A stretch of DNA of 64,000 nucleotides from the NCBI GenBank assembly GCA_037974335.1, contig CM075760.1:18149460-18213459 (forward strand). The letters run 5' to 3'. Under the pieces are notes generated by a model that was given only the letters and a program-made list of their open reading frames with translations, was not told the DNA's origin and made no database searches. This DNA comes from Prionace glauca (taxonomy: Eukaryota; Chordata; Chondrichthyes; Carcharhiniformes; Carcharhinidae). The first letter of the stretch is position 1, and each line of letters opens with the position of its first letter. This document shows positions 10,342 through 19,682 of the stretch, piece by piece. Position numbers and translations under genes: made by a program.

Positions 10342-11243
10342 TCAGGGTTTATTGAGTTGAAGAATTACAGTAAGGGGGTGTTTCAGGAGATCTTTTAACT
10401 GCTGTCTGAAGTGAGTCTGTGTCACAGCATAAATGGCAGTATTTGTGCAGCAACTTGTGAGTTGCAGCATGAAGCCCAATTCCATAACAAAAAGGTGTAA
10501 CCATACTGATTGATAGCCCAAATTATACATCCGAATCCATATGGTATACACCATTAATATCAACCATAAGAGGATGAAATTGGCTGAGATAACAAACAGT
10601 AAAATGATGGATTTTCTTCGACTCTCCATCTCTGGGTCACAAGGGTTCTCCCCACTGCTGTGAGCCCGGAGTCTCCTGCGGGCTCTGCTGCTCACTAAAA
10701 TGTGTCTGACGGTGAGAGCATTGAGCAGCAGAATCAGGGCGAATGGGACACACGGGGTTAGAATGTTGTGGAGGAACTCGATTGTTCCCCAGACCGGAGA
10801 TTCTATAAGTTCCCAGGTGAACTGACAAAACCAGGGATTGTTCGCCAGCCCATATCGATTTAATAACATAAAATACCAGAAAATGTTCTTTAAACAGCTC
10901 AGCACTGTCACTGTTCCCAGAACCACAGCTGCCGATTTCTCAGTGCAATATTTACTTTTCAGCTTGGGGCAGCAAATGGCCACAAATCGATCAAAGGTGA
11001 AAGTGACGGTGAACCAGACAGAACAGTCAGTGGCTGCATAAAGCAAGACGGCGTGGATGTTACACACGGGGACTGAGTACAGGAAATAAAACTGTTCCCA
11101 ATAAACAATGGGAATGTGTCTCATTATCAGGTCAAGGATAACAACTAGCAGATCCCCCACTGACATCGCCACCAGGTAACGAGTGACACATTTGGACAGA
11201 CCACAGTTTCTGCTTGTCAATGTCACAATTGTGATTATGTTCA
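10342..11243 (-). CDS. GPR139-like receptor, main coding exon (left-arm copy)
   Basis: Rhodopsin-class GPCR exon encoding 299 residues after a split first codon, from the end of TM1 to the C-terminus. Visible: NCGLSKC loop before TM2, SVGDLLV (Asp2.50) in TM2, PVCNIH (TM3 disulphide Cys), FDRFVAICC (a DRF form of the DRY motif), basic RRRLRAHSSGE loop 3, SANFILLW in TM6 and NTAIYAVTQTHFR in TM7 (NTxIY in place of NPxxY). A splice acceptor CTGAAAG lies directly before the exon, so the ATG further upstream at 11301 is only intronic read-through. The first exon (N-terminus plus start of TM1) was not found between 11302 and 13528. The frame is fully open, which argues for selection, but without exon 1 the copy may be incomplete. 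GPR139-like assignment is by recognition of the family; the ligand in sharks is unknown to me. Confidence 0.8.
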
Positions 11244-11339
11244 CTTTCAGGAAGGAAGTAAAGAATAAAATTAGACACAATTCAGGAGAATAAGTTACCA
11301 TTTAGACTGCAGGTGGAACATTTTTTTTAAATGTGCACA

Positions 11340-11512
11340 CACTGAATCAGTTATTTTTTTTATGATCCAGCATATCTTTTGGAGTGTGAGGGGAAACTGG
11401 AGCATCTGGAGGACACGGGTATAAGGTCCAAACTTGATACAGACAGTGACCCAAGCCTGGAATTGAACCCAGGTTCCTGATACTGTGAGTCAGCACTGCT
11501 AACCACAGTTAT
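11340..11512 (-). repeat. tRNA-derived SINE (3' part, interrupted)
   Basis: Reversed SINE sequence (GGAAACTGGAGCATCTGGAG, GAATTGAACCCAGGTTCCTG, CAGCACTGCTAACCACAG). The head of the same SINE resumes near 12170-12195, so an insertion splits it. The uninterrupted counterpart in the other arm is at 15455-15610. Confidence 0.7.
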
Positions 11513-12170
11513 GGGAAAGCAGATTTTATGAAATTGGGCACACGATATAAAAGCAGAGTGAAGTTTCACTCAGAGCCTCTCCACTAAAAATCACAAAGTA
11601 ACAGACACAGATTAGCAGGCAAGAGCATGCTTTTAGAATGCAAATGAGGGCGAGCACACAAGGGAAGCTGGACAGGATGGTACCTACAGGAACTAAATTT
11701 AATAAAACACATCCAACACCCCATCAAAATCAGCACTTCTAAAACAGTCAAACAACCCATGGAGACACCTAAAATTAGCATAGCTAAGGAAACTCCCTGG
11801 CCCCTCAAAATTCTTTTGAGATCAATGACACACCTTCTGGTTCAAGCCTCAGACATTCTAGATCATTAATAAACAATCAGACAAAAACGATTAACACACA
11901 CTTAAAACAATTGCCCCAGCACTCGAAAACATTGAAACAGGATGGCTGAAGTCAAATACTGTAAATAAAGTATTAGCATTTGAATCGCATACTATACCGA
12001 AGATCGGGTATAACTGTAGCCCGATACGGTGGGTGTTTAGTATGCTTTCGGGACAGTCCGATTGTATGTCCTGACTGCACCTCCGTCGATGGAAAATAAA
12101 ATAAAGCTGTGCCGTTATTGAACTACACCCTGAGTCCGTAATGGTCGTTTCACCCACTCGCACTAACACG
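11513..12170. mobile_element. LTR-like insertion in a SINE (fossil, family uncertain)
   Basis: About 660 bp are present here and missing from the matching place in the right arm, where the SINE is continuous. The block has a TATAAAAG signal near 11546 and AATAAAATAAAG near 12096 on the plus strand, the order expected of a solo LTR, but I see no coding part and could not prove terminal repeats. It inserted after the inverted duplication, so it is younger than that event. A non-LTR origin is possible. Confidence 0.35.
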
Positions 12171-12674
12171 ACTGTGCTACTATGATGCTCCATGGTTGGT
12201 ACAAAATGGGATACATTTTGGAAAGAGTTTTCGGGGGCCCTCAAAATTGACCCTCACCAACTCTAGGTAAATAGTCTTTCTACCTTGTGGGGGATTTGGA
12301 GTGTGAGAAGGCTGTGGGGGTAACTCTGACAGAAAATTCGGAGTGGAGTCCTGAAGACAGTAATCTGTCACCTTTCAGATAGCTACTGACAAGCCCTGCA
12401 GCAGAGCTGCTACCAAACAGTGCTGGTTTCACCCTTTCCTCTGGACACTACCAGCAGTTGGCAGAGAGAGATCCTCATGCCTCGACAGTTCAGAATCTCT
12501 CTAATATTTACAAATGACTACACCCTGTAGGGAAGACCACAGCATTGTGACCACTGTTCGCACAACACTGGAAGAAATAGTAATCTCACACTCGAATGAC
12601 ACAGAGGGTTTGCTTTTAAAGCATCAGGGTTCAGTGTGTCGCTACCTTTCACAGTGCCCAGTGTATTATTTTTG

Positions 12675-13010
12675 CTGCCCCACTATGACCTCCTGGACAC
12701 GAGGTGGACCTCCACCTGTGGAATAAAGACAAAAATATTAATCTTACAGCCTGCCTTTACGGTGTCTCCCGAGGTTTAACCCTATTTAATAGACCCTACC
12801 ATATCCCTCCATTCTCGTTTCACTCATGTGCCTATCTAATGCATCTTAAACGAGTCCAACGTTCCTGCCTCCACCACCCTACTCGCTAGCGCGTTCCAGA
12901 CCCCCACAACTCATGTCTGCCTCTCCATTATTTCCAACTTCCAATACTTCCCTGAACCTCAACACCCCATCTAGGCTGTAAATTCTCTTCTTTGCGTGTA
13001 AAAAGTGTTG
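12675..13010 (-). repeat. CR1 LINE 3' end with its 3' UTR
   Basis: The minus strand matches the 3' part of the CR1 at 30205-31470: CTCGGGAGACACCG, AAAGGCAGGCT, then the CAGGTGGAGGTCCACCTCGT palindrome. Upstream is the VWNAL-type coding tail, decayed. It occupies the place where the left-arm copy might have kept its upstream region. Confidence 0.7.
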
Positions 13011-13216
13011 GATTGAACAGGGTGAGGTGAAGCTGTTTGTTTAGTGACTGTAATTGATGTGAGTCTCCATGGATCTGATTGGTGTGCCTGGAGGGATTTC
13101 CCCCTTCGAATAATAAGGGATTCCGTTCAATGTGTTGTCCCATTGAGTCAGCAGGAGCGACAACTCCAACACTAACAGCGATCAGCGGCTGTGGAGACAG
13201 AGGGAGGGAGAGGAGA

Positions 13217-13532
13217 GATCAGAATCTGGGAGCAATGGCCCAGAATGTTCCAACAGTGGATCGGAATCTGGGGACAATGACCCAGAGTGTTCCAACAATT
13301 GATCGGAATCTGGGAACAATGACCCAGAGTGTTCCAACAATTGATCGGAATCTGGGAACAATGACCCAGAGTGTTCCAACAATTGATCGGAATCTGGGAA
13401 CAATGACCCAGAGTGTTCCAACAATTGATCGGAATCTGGGAACAATGACCCAGAGTGTTCCAACAATTGATCGGAATCTGGGAACAATGACCCAGAGTGT
13501 TCCAACAATTGATCGGAATCTGGGAACAATGG
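13217..13532 (+). repeat. 42-bp minisatellite before the receptor start codon
   Basis: Seven full 42-bp units and a partial eighth, each with GATCGGAATCTGGGAACAAT and GACCCAGAGTGTTCCAAC. Copies three to seven look identical. Since 42 is divisible by three, every unit keeps frame; each encodes 14 residues (NLGTMTQSVPTIDR) and offers one ATG in frame with receptor exon 1. The ATG at 13529 is the ATG of the partial eighth unit. It may be 5' UTR or an N-terminal extension. All three reverse frames are open too, so openness alone is no proof of coding. Confidence 0.9.
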
Positions 13533-13688
13533 ATTGGAAGTTTCCATCCATGCCCGAGGGAATACACTATTGGATTTATTTGTTAACCTTAGATAATTGG
13601 ATGATGCCATTCGGTGTTCGGATTGAAAGTCTACTGAAGGCGATTCAGTACGTTTACTATCCCATGTTGGCGATTATTGGAGTACCGG
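13529..13688 (+). CDS. GPR139-like receptor, exon 1 (right-arm copy)
   Basis: Encodes 53 residues plus the first base of a split Val codon: an extracellular N-terminus (MDWKFPSMPEGIHY...) and the start of TM1 (YVYYPMLAIIGVP). It ends at a strong donor, G|GTAAGT, at 13688/13689. Joined to exon 2 it gives AIIGVPVNIITIV, the expected TM1 with its conserved Asn. I chose ATG 13529 because the family usually has a short N-terminus. An in-frame ATG at 13130 with no intervening stop would add 133 residues, mostly minisatellite-encoded; the frame is closed by TGA at 13076. Confidence 0.75.
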
Positions 13689-14185
13689 GTAAGTCCCTGT
13701 TTGGAATTGTAACAGTCCGACTGCCACTGGAATCGGAGCAGGCAGGGGTCAGAGCATGGGAAGGTCTGTTGAACACAGGTAGGATTTTGCAGTTTTCGGA
13801 AAAGTGAGGCTGTAAAGTTCTGTCCCCAGTTCCTAATTCTAGAAAGGCTGTTTAACTGTATTGATTTCCTTGTCATTTACTGTACTGGGTTTGCTGCTCT
13901 TGTTGTTTCTGTTGAATCCCTATATCCAGTTATTAATTCTTTCAGCCGCTGACAATTGTCTCAGGGCCTATGGGCTAGGGTGTCTTCTGTGTGTTGTGAC
14001 TATCCATAGACATGTGACCTAACACTAATCCTTTGTGAGAAAAATATAAAGCAGAATGGTTTTTTACCATCTACATGTAACGCCAGCTCACTGCCAATTG
14101 CCCACCCAGTCACCACGCTGCAGAATGCATTTTATTGATCATGTTTGCACAGCAGAATCTCAAGAGAAAACATGTTTCGTATTGA

Positions 14186-14482
14186 AATTCATTCATCAAT
14201 GTCACAAGTATGCAAACATTAACACTGCAATGAAGTTGCTGTAAAAATCCCCGAGTTGCCACGCTCCGGCACCTGTTCAGGTACACTGAGGGAGTATTTA
14301 GCACGGCCAATACATCAAACCATCACAACTTTCAGATTTTTGGGGGAAACCGGAGCACCTGGAGGAAACCCACGCAGACACAGTGAGAACGAATAGACTC
14401 TGCACACTCAGTAGCCAAGCCTGAAATTGAACCAGGGAGCCTAGTGCTATGAGGCAACAACACTGTCCCCTGCACCACCACA
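14186..14482 (-). repeat. tRNA-derived SINE in the receptor intron
   Basis: Near full-length reversed SINE, same family as 5234-5526: tail CATTAACACTGCAATGAAG, body GGAAACCGGAGCACCTGGAG, decayed head CACTGTCCCCTGCACCACC. It lies inside the 2037-bp intron 13689-15725. Confidence 0.8.
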
Positions 14483-14656
14483 AACTTTCCTGGAGTCACA
14501 GAAACACTAACATACATGTATTAATAGAAACATTTACTGATAGAAGCAATCAGATTTAGACACTTACTCCCACTCTCACACAAATTCAGAAGCCAAAATT
14601 GTTGTAAGCCTCCGGAATAACACACACTTAGGAGCACTCATCAGGTACTCTGGTGC

Positions 14657-14786
14657 TCACACACACACACACACACAGACACACACAGACACACACACAC
14701 ACAGACACACACACACACACACACACACAGACACACACAGACACACACACACACAGACACACACACACACACACACACACAGACAC
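14657..14786. repeat. CA/GACA microsatellite
   Basis: About 130 bp of (CA)n interrupted regularly by GA steps, within the receptor intron. Open frames over it are artefacts. Confidence 0.95.
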
Positions 14787-15454
14787 ATGCATAGGAATAA
14801 TGGTGTTAATGGCTGAGCTGTCGTTGATAAACATGAGTCGGCGTTACAGGGTTGACTGTAATGTCAGAGAGATGGGATTTTGGACCTGTTGTGGATGTAG
14901 TGAACTGTAGTGGATCCAGGAAATCTGGGAAGCCGGAACTGATTCATGCCATGACTAACCTTTTCATGCATTTCATAATATTGGATGTCGGAGTCACAGG
15001 ATGAGAGTCATTAGGCAGCTTGCTTGGTTTTTCATTTGCTACTGGCCTTTGTTTTAGTTTTTACCTGGTGCATATATTGACAACATTCCTGCCATGAGAG
15101 GACTCATGGAGATGTAAATCTAATAGAGATTCTGTGCTTCAGGGCATCAGGATCTCCCTCTGCCAATTGTTGTATTGTCCAGAGGAAAGGGTCAAACCAA
15201 CACTGTTTGGTACCAGCTCTGTTGCGGGAGTTGTCAGTGAGCTGTCTGAGAGACAACAGATTACCACCTACAGGACTCCACTCCGCATCTTCTGTTAGGG
15301 TTTACTGCCTCATCCTTCTTACCCTCCAAATCCTTCACAGGCAGAGGGGATATTTACCTGTAGCTGAGTGAGGGATAACGTTGAGAACTCCCTGGAAAGC
15401 TCTTTCCCAAATGTTAACTTTGTGTCACTACCAAGGAGCAGTACGGTGGCAGAG

Positions 15455-15610
15455 TGGTTAGTACTGCTGACTCACAGCATCAGAAACCTGGGTTCAGTTC
15501 CATTTTTGGGTCATTGTCTGTGTTGAGTTTGTACATTCTCTCTGTGTCTGTACAGGTTTACTCCAGATGCTCTACTTTCCCCTCACACTCCGAAAGACGT
15601 ACTGGCTTAA
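15455..15610 (+). repeat. tRNA-derived SINE (5' two thirds)
   Basis: Head GTACGGTGGCAGAGTGGTTA, B-box region GGGTTCAGTTCC and part of the body are present, ending close before receptor exon 2. It is shared with the left arm (11340-12195), where it is split by an insertion. Confidence 0.75.
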
Positions 15611-15725
15611 AAAATGTATTCCAATTGTTGTGATAATGTACTTTAAAAAAAAACATCGTAAGTCTAAATGGCAATTCCTTCCATTGAATCATATCTAATT
15701 TTATTCTGTATTTCCTTCCTGACAG

Positions 15726-16633
15726 TGAACATAATCACAATTGTGACACTGAGGAGCAGAAACTGTGGTCTGTCCAAATGTGTCACTCATTACCTGGTTG
15801 CCATGTCAGTGGGGGATCTGCTGGTCATTATCCTCGACCTGATAATGAGACACATTCCCATTGTTTATGAGGAACACTTATATTTCCTACACTCGTTCCC
15901 CGTGTGTAATATCCACGCTGTCCTGCTTTATGCTGCCACTGACTGTTCTGTCTGGTTCACCGTCACTTTCACCTTTGATCGATTTGTGGCCATTTGCTGT
16001 CCCAAGCTGAGAAGTAAATATTGCACTGAGAAATCGGCGGCTGTGGTTCTGGGAACAGTGACAGTGCTGAGCTGTTTAAAGAACATTATCTGGTATTTTA
16101 TGTTATTAAATACATATGGGCTGCGGAACCTCCCCTGGTTTTGTGACTTCACAATAATTGTTATCCACTCTCTGGTCTGGGGAACAATCGAGTTCCTCCA
16201 TTACATTCTAAACCCGTGTGCCCCATTCGTCCTGATTCTGCTGCTCAATGCTCTCACCGTCAGACACATTTTAGTGAGCAGCAGAGCCCGCAGGAGACTC
16301 CGGGCTCACTGCAGCGCTGAGAATCCAAAAGACCCAGAGTTGGAGAGTCGAAGGAAATCCATCATTTTCCTATTTGTTATCTCAGCCAATTTCATTATCT
16401 TATGGTCAATATTCATGGTTTATTCAGCATGGAATCGCATGTATGATTTGGGGTTTAAAATTAGAATAGAATTTTATGTTATGGAATTGGGCTTCATGCT
16501 GCAACTCACAAGTTGCTGTACAAATACTGCTATTTACGCTGTGACACAAACTCAGTTCAGGCAGCAGCTAAAAAATGTACTGAAATATCCCCTTACTGCA
16601 ATTTTCCACTCAATACAGCCTGAGAGGAAATGA
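15726..16633 (+). CDS. GPR139-like receptor, exon 2 (right-arm copy)
   Basis: Main coding exon of a rhodopsin-class GPCR; with exon 1 (13529-13688) it makes a 355-residue protein, normal length for the family. The acceptor is TTCCTTCCTGACAG|TG; the ATG at 15668 is intronic read-through. Motifs in order: TM1 GVPVN (about 51-55), NCGLSKC loop, TM2 SVGDLLV with Asp2.50, PVCNIH (TM3 Cys), TM3 end FDRFVAICC (DRF for DRY), basic loop 3 SSRARRRLRAH, TM6 SANFIILW, TM7 CCTNTAIYAVTQTQFR (NTxIY for NPxxY), short Lys/Arg tail. Expected at the plasma membrane, signalling through G proteins; mammalian GPR139 responds to aromatic amino acids, but transfer of that ligand to this copy is inference. Its inverted paralogue is at 10342-11243. 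Confidence 0.85.
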
Positions 16634-16679
16634 CAACAACAAGACCTCTGAATCTTCCTATTGGGCATTCAAACTGTTA

Positions 16680-17420
16680 ATCACCAAACAGCCTCACAGA
16701 GATAGAAAGACTGACAGATAGATAGACAGGACAATGTTAGCAACAGTGAGATTATTAGACAGAGAGTGGCAAAGAGAGGGAAAGGCACGAAGACTTGGAG
16801 AGCAAAGAATTTCAAAGAGTTTCTAACAGGTACAGGAAACAATGAGATAGAAGAGAGACAAAGACAGAGTCTCACAGAATGTGAAAGACAGAAATAGTGA
16901 GGAAAATGGCGAGAGAGATAAACAGGGAATGAGAAAGACAGAAATAATGAGGAAAATGGCGAGAGAGATATACAGGGAATGAGAAAGGGAGATAGAGGAA
17001 GACAGATTGGAGTTTGTAATACGAGAGGGAGAGGGAGACAAGGGGGTGGGGGAACGGGAGGCAAAAAGTGATGCAGAAGGAAATAGCCAGAGACAGATAG
17101 AAACAGAGATATCGAGACACAGAGTAGGAGTGAATGGGAAAGAGTGGGACTGAAAAAGCACAATGGACAAAGCAAGAGCAAAAGTCAGAGTGAGGTGGGT
17201 GGGGGGGGGGCAGAGAGACAAATAAATTAAAGAGGGACAGGGAGTGGGAGTAGGAGAGTGACACTGAGGGGGAGTGGCAGGAGAGACAGAGGGAGAGTGG
17301 GGGAGAAGCGGAGAGACAGCAAAAGACAGAGTGAAACATCGAGAGAGACAGAGGCACAGAGAGACATAGAGAAAGAATGATAGAGAGAGAGCCACAAGAA
17401 ACATAGAAAAAGGTAGAGAG
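16680..17420. repeat. Purine-rich low-complexity tract (GAGA/GACA)
   Basis: GAGA/GACAGA-rich DNA starting ~50 bp after the receptor stop codon; counterpart of the pyrimidine tract 9765-10200. It includes a tandem duplication of ~60 bp near 16885-16990. The Ser/Leu frames on the minus strand are spurious. Confidence 0.8.
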
Positions 17421-17589
17421 ATATATCTAAGGACTTCAACGGTAACCATCAGGTGGAGCTTTGGAATATGAGCTCCCTGATTGAGGCAGTTAATGCTGTC
17501 CAATCCGGGAGCCCGGCAGACATGCATAGTATGGTGTGTCTGGGTTACCGGAATTCAGGATGTGTACACTCAGGTGTGGATGTGATGGA

Positions 17590-17768
17590 CTGTAGGTTTT
17601 ATCACTTGAGTATTAATGCAACAACTCAGCTAATGTTCTGGGCACATGGATTCCGATCACGTCACCGCAGATGGTGGAACTGAAGTAAATATATCTGGAG
17701 TTTAGAATTCATTAGTGACCATAAAAACATTGTCCATTTTCAGAAAGACCCATCTGGTTTATCAATGT
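17590..17768 (+). repeat. SINE fragment, second family
   Basis: Forward copy of the SINE at 9325-9600 (CAACTCAGCTAATGTTCTGG, GATGGTGGAACTGAAG, AGTGACCATAAAAACATTGT). It ends where a fold-back retroposon is inserted. Confidence 0.65.
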
Positions 17769-17770
17769 CA

Positions 17771-17965
17771 TGATGTGGATATGCTGGCGTTGGACTGGGG
17801 TAGACACAGTAAAAAGTCTGACAACACCAGGTTTAAGTCCAATCGATTTATGTGATAGTAAATTCACTAGCTTTCGAGGTTACCCTCTTCGTCAGGCGAA
17901 TGTTCGTCACCAGAACTCTGCATTCACCTGACGAAGAGGGTAACCTCGAAAGCTAGTGAAACTCT
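17771..17965 (-). mobile_element. Fold-back retroposon copy (partial second arm)
   Basis: Begins with the reversed tail TGATGTGGATATGCTGGCGT and CTGGGGTAGACACAG. Then come two inverted ~40-bp arms around a ~25-bp spacer: CACTAGCTTTCGAGGTTACC and its reverse partner GGTAACCTCGAAAGCTAGTG. Unlike the copies at 1857 and 27126 the second arm is short. Confidence 0.7.
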
Positions 17966-18412
17966 GCATTGCAACAAGTTGAACAGAATTTGACACGTTA
18001 GGACAGTGCCCATATTCCCCATCATCCAAAGGTCTGGCAGAAAGTGCGGCCCAAACAGTAAAAAGAGGTTCAACAAACTATCCCACGGCCTCCTTTGACA
18101 CCAACCTATCCAGATTGCTCTTCAATTACAGGACAACATCCCCCCAATCACCACTCCCCTCCCCTCTTCAACAAATGGAATAGCCCAAGCAGAGTTCCTC
18201 ATGATCACTCTTCCCAAAGTCTAATTTTCTGAGGGGGGAAGCTGACACCCAGAGCCGTTTCCATCAACTGGGACAGGCTGTTAAAGGTAGTTGTTAGGCT
18301 GTTAGTTAAGAATCATGGCAATGGATACGCTGGTTATGAGACACGTTCAGGTCAGGAACAGGGCCAGATTCCTATCAAGTCCGCTTGGGAGATACCATCC
18401 TATGGGAATGTT

Positions 18413-18705
18413 TCAAACATCTATAAACCGGGAAACACCAAGACATGCAGGGAAAATCAATTCCCGGCACACCCGGAACTTTGGAAAGAATTCCAGATGC
18501 TCCGGCTCCTGCTCTCCATCTCCACCAGTGAGAAACTCGGAGTCTGAAATGGACAGGGCGGGTTTAGCCTCTCGGCCACATTGTCTCCCAATAAAGGGAA
18601 CTTGGACCACAACGCTCATGGTGGAAGAGGCGAGCTCCGGTCTGCTGAAACCCACTCACCTCCGAGGCTGAGCAGGAGGAACCAGACCCAGCAGTGAAAT
18701 TTCAA
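18413..18705 (-). CDS. Possible small secreted-peptide gene or leader-exon relic
   Basis: Not a recognised gene. On the minus strand 18705-18660 encodes a signal-peptide-like run (KFHCWVWFLLLSLG) ending at a strong donor G|GTGAGT. A pyrimidine-rich acceptor, CCTGTCCATTTCAG, follows 116 bp later at 18544, and the frame continues from 18543 to a stop at 18413 (DSEFLTGGDGEQEPEHLEFF..., with two Cys). The joined length would be 58 residues. The codon in the start position is TTG, not ATG, so this is either a decayed gene, a non-AUG start, or chance. No further exon was recognised. Confidence 0.2.
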
Positions 18706-18779
18706 AGAAAGGCTTCCAAGCCGGTCAGCCCTCGGCGGTTACTCAGACCGAGAGGGGGAGGGGTGTAATAACTTAAAAT

Positions 18780-19149
18780 GGATTAATGAGTTGGGCATGA
18801 CCAAGTATGAACTTCGGAATGAGGCCTGTGAAATCTGCCTATTGAGGGATCTCCACAGACTGTAAGTTGCAGAGAGTGAAACGCTGAGAGTTGGGGAAAG
18901 TGTGGGAGTTTAGGGAAGTGGGTGGAGAGGTGTTGCTGTGTCTTGTGTCCCTTACTACCCCGTCCATACTGCCATTTCCAGATGGGTAGGTGTCTATCAG
19001 ACATTATAGTTCAGAAAGTGACTTGGAACCAACAGAAGCAGCTGATTCGTGAGTAAGTTCTTGGAAGGGAATCTGAGGACATTTTCTGAGTAGCTCCTAC
19101 TGATGTTATAACTTCAGGAAGGATTCCTCCTGTTGTTCATGTTCTTGGT
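18780..19149. other. Intergenic, nothing recognised
   Basis: Unique-looking DNA between the peptide candidate and a SINE fragment. I see no gene or known repeat. Confidence 0.4.
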
Positions 19150-19290
19150 ACGAATCCGCTCACTGCAGCTGATGGAATTTGAATCAAATAAAAATTGTCT
19201 GGAAATAAAAATCTACTGATGACCATAAAACCATATTTGATTGTCGAAAGGACCAATTTCTTTCACTGATGTCCTTTAGGGAAGGAAATC
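19150..19290 (+). repeat. SINE fragment, second family
   Basis: Contains GATGGAATTTGAATCAAATA, TCTACTGATGACCATAAAAC and CTTTAGGGAAGGAAATCT, which are the body of the family seen complete (reversed) at 24880-25220. The head is missing. Confidence 0.65.
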
Positions 19291-19399
19291 TACCAGGGAG
19301 AGGGGAATAAAGCAATGGTAAATTAGCTGAAGTGGAACTAGAGAACAGGGCCAGTAAAACTCAGAGAAAGAGCTGAACCCCTCAAGATAAAGGGGGGGG

Positions 19400-19682
19400 G
19401 CGGTTTAGAACAGAGTTGAGGAGGAACTTCTTCACTCAAAGGGTGGTGAATCTCTGGAATTCTCTGCCCGTTGAAGTGGTGGAGGCTGCCTCGCTAAATA
19501 TTTTTAAGCAAGGGGTTGATGGGTTTTTGATAAGAGAAGGGATTAAGGGTTATGGGGAGAGGGCAGGAAGGTGGAACTGAGCCACGACAGATCAGCCATG
19601 ATCTTATTGAATGGCGGGGCAGGCTCGAAGGGCCAGATGGCCTACTCCTGCTCCTATTTCTTATGTTCTTATGTTCTTAAAT
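19400..19682 (+). repeat. CR1-type LINE 3' end with repeat tail
   Basis: Coding tail reads FFTQRVVNLWNSLPVEVVEA-like near 19420-19490, then the 3' end with GGCTCGAAGGGCCAGATGGC and a (TTATGTTC)n tail. Same subfamily as 8015-8610 but forward. Confidence 0.8.

Larger units (their letters stand above)
7965..12570 (-). repeat. Left arm of a large inverted duplication
   Basis: Matches the right arm (15000-18055) in reverse. Anchors: 7970-8013 with 17996-18040 (CGTTAGGACAGTGCCCA), 9410-9720 with 17440-17768, both receptor exons, the SINE at 11340 with 15455, and 12195-12570 with 15090-15445. Private insertions in this arm are the CR1/Ty3 block 8015-9320 and the LTR-like block 11513-12170. The pairing was seen by eye and no percent identity is given. 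Confidence 0.75.
15000..18055 (+). repeat. Right arm of a large inverted duplication
   Basis: Reverse counterpart of 7965-12570; see there for anchors. The arm contains receptor exon 2, the SINE at 15455 and the purine tract 16680-17420. Its private insertion is the fold-back retroposon at 17771-17965. The ~2.4 kb between the arms (12570-15000) holds receptor exon 1, the 42-bp minisatellite and most of the intron, and has no left-arm match that I could see. Confidence 0.75.

Noticed and set aside
13172-13610. Minus-strand frames of 110-142 codons across the 42-bp minisatellite
   Set aside because: Open because the unit is divisible by three. The plus strand has the receptor exon with a splice donor, while the minus strand has nothing.
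18413-18500. Insulin/relaxin B-chain-like text (RVCRELIFPAC) in the peptide candidate
   Set aside because: The two Cys are 7 residues apart instead of the family's 11, and no A-chain exon was seen. Likely chance.
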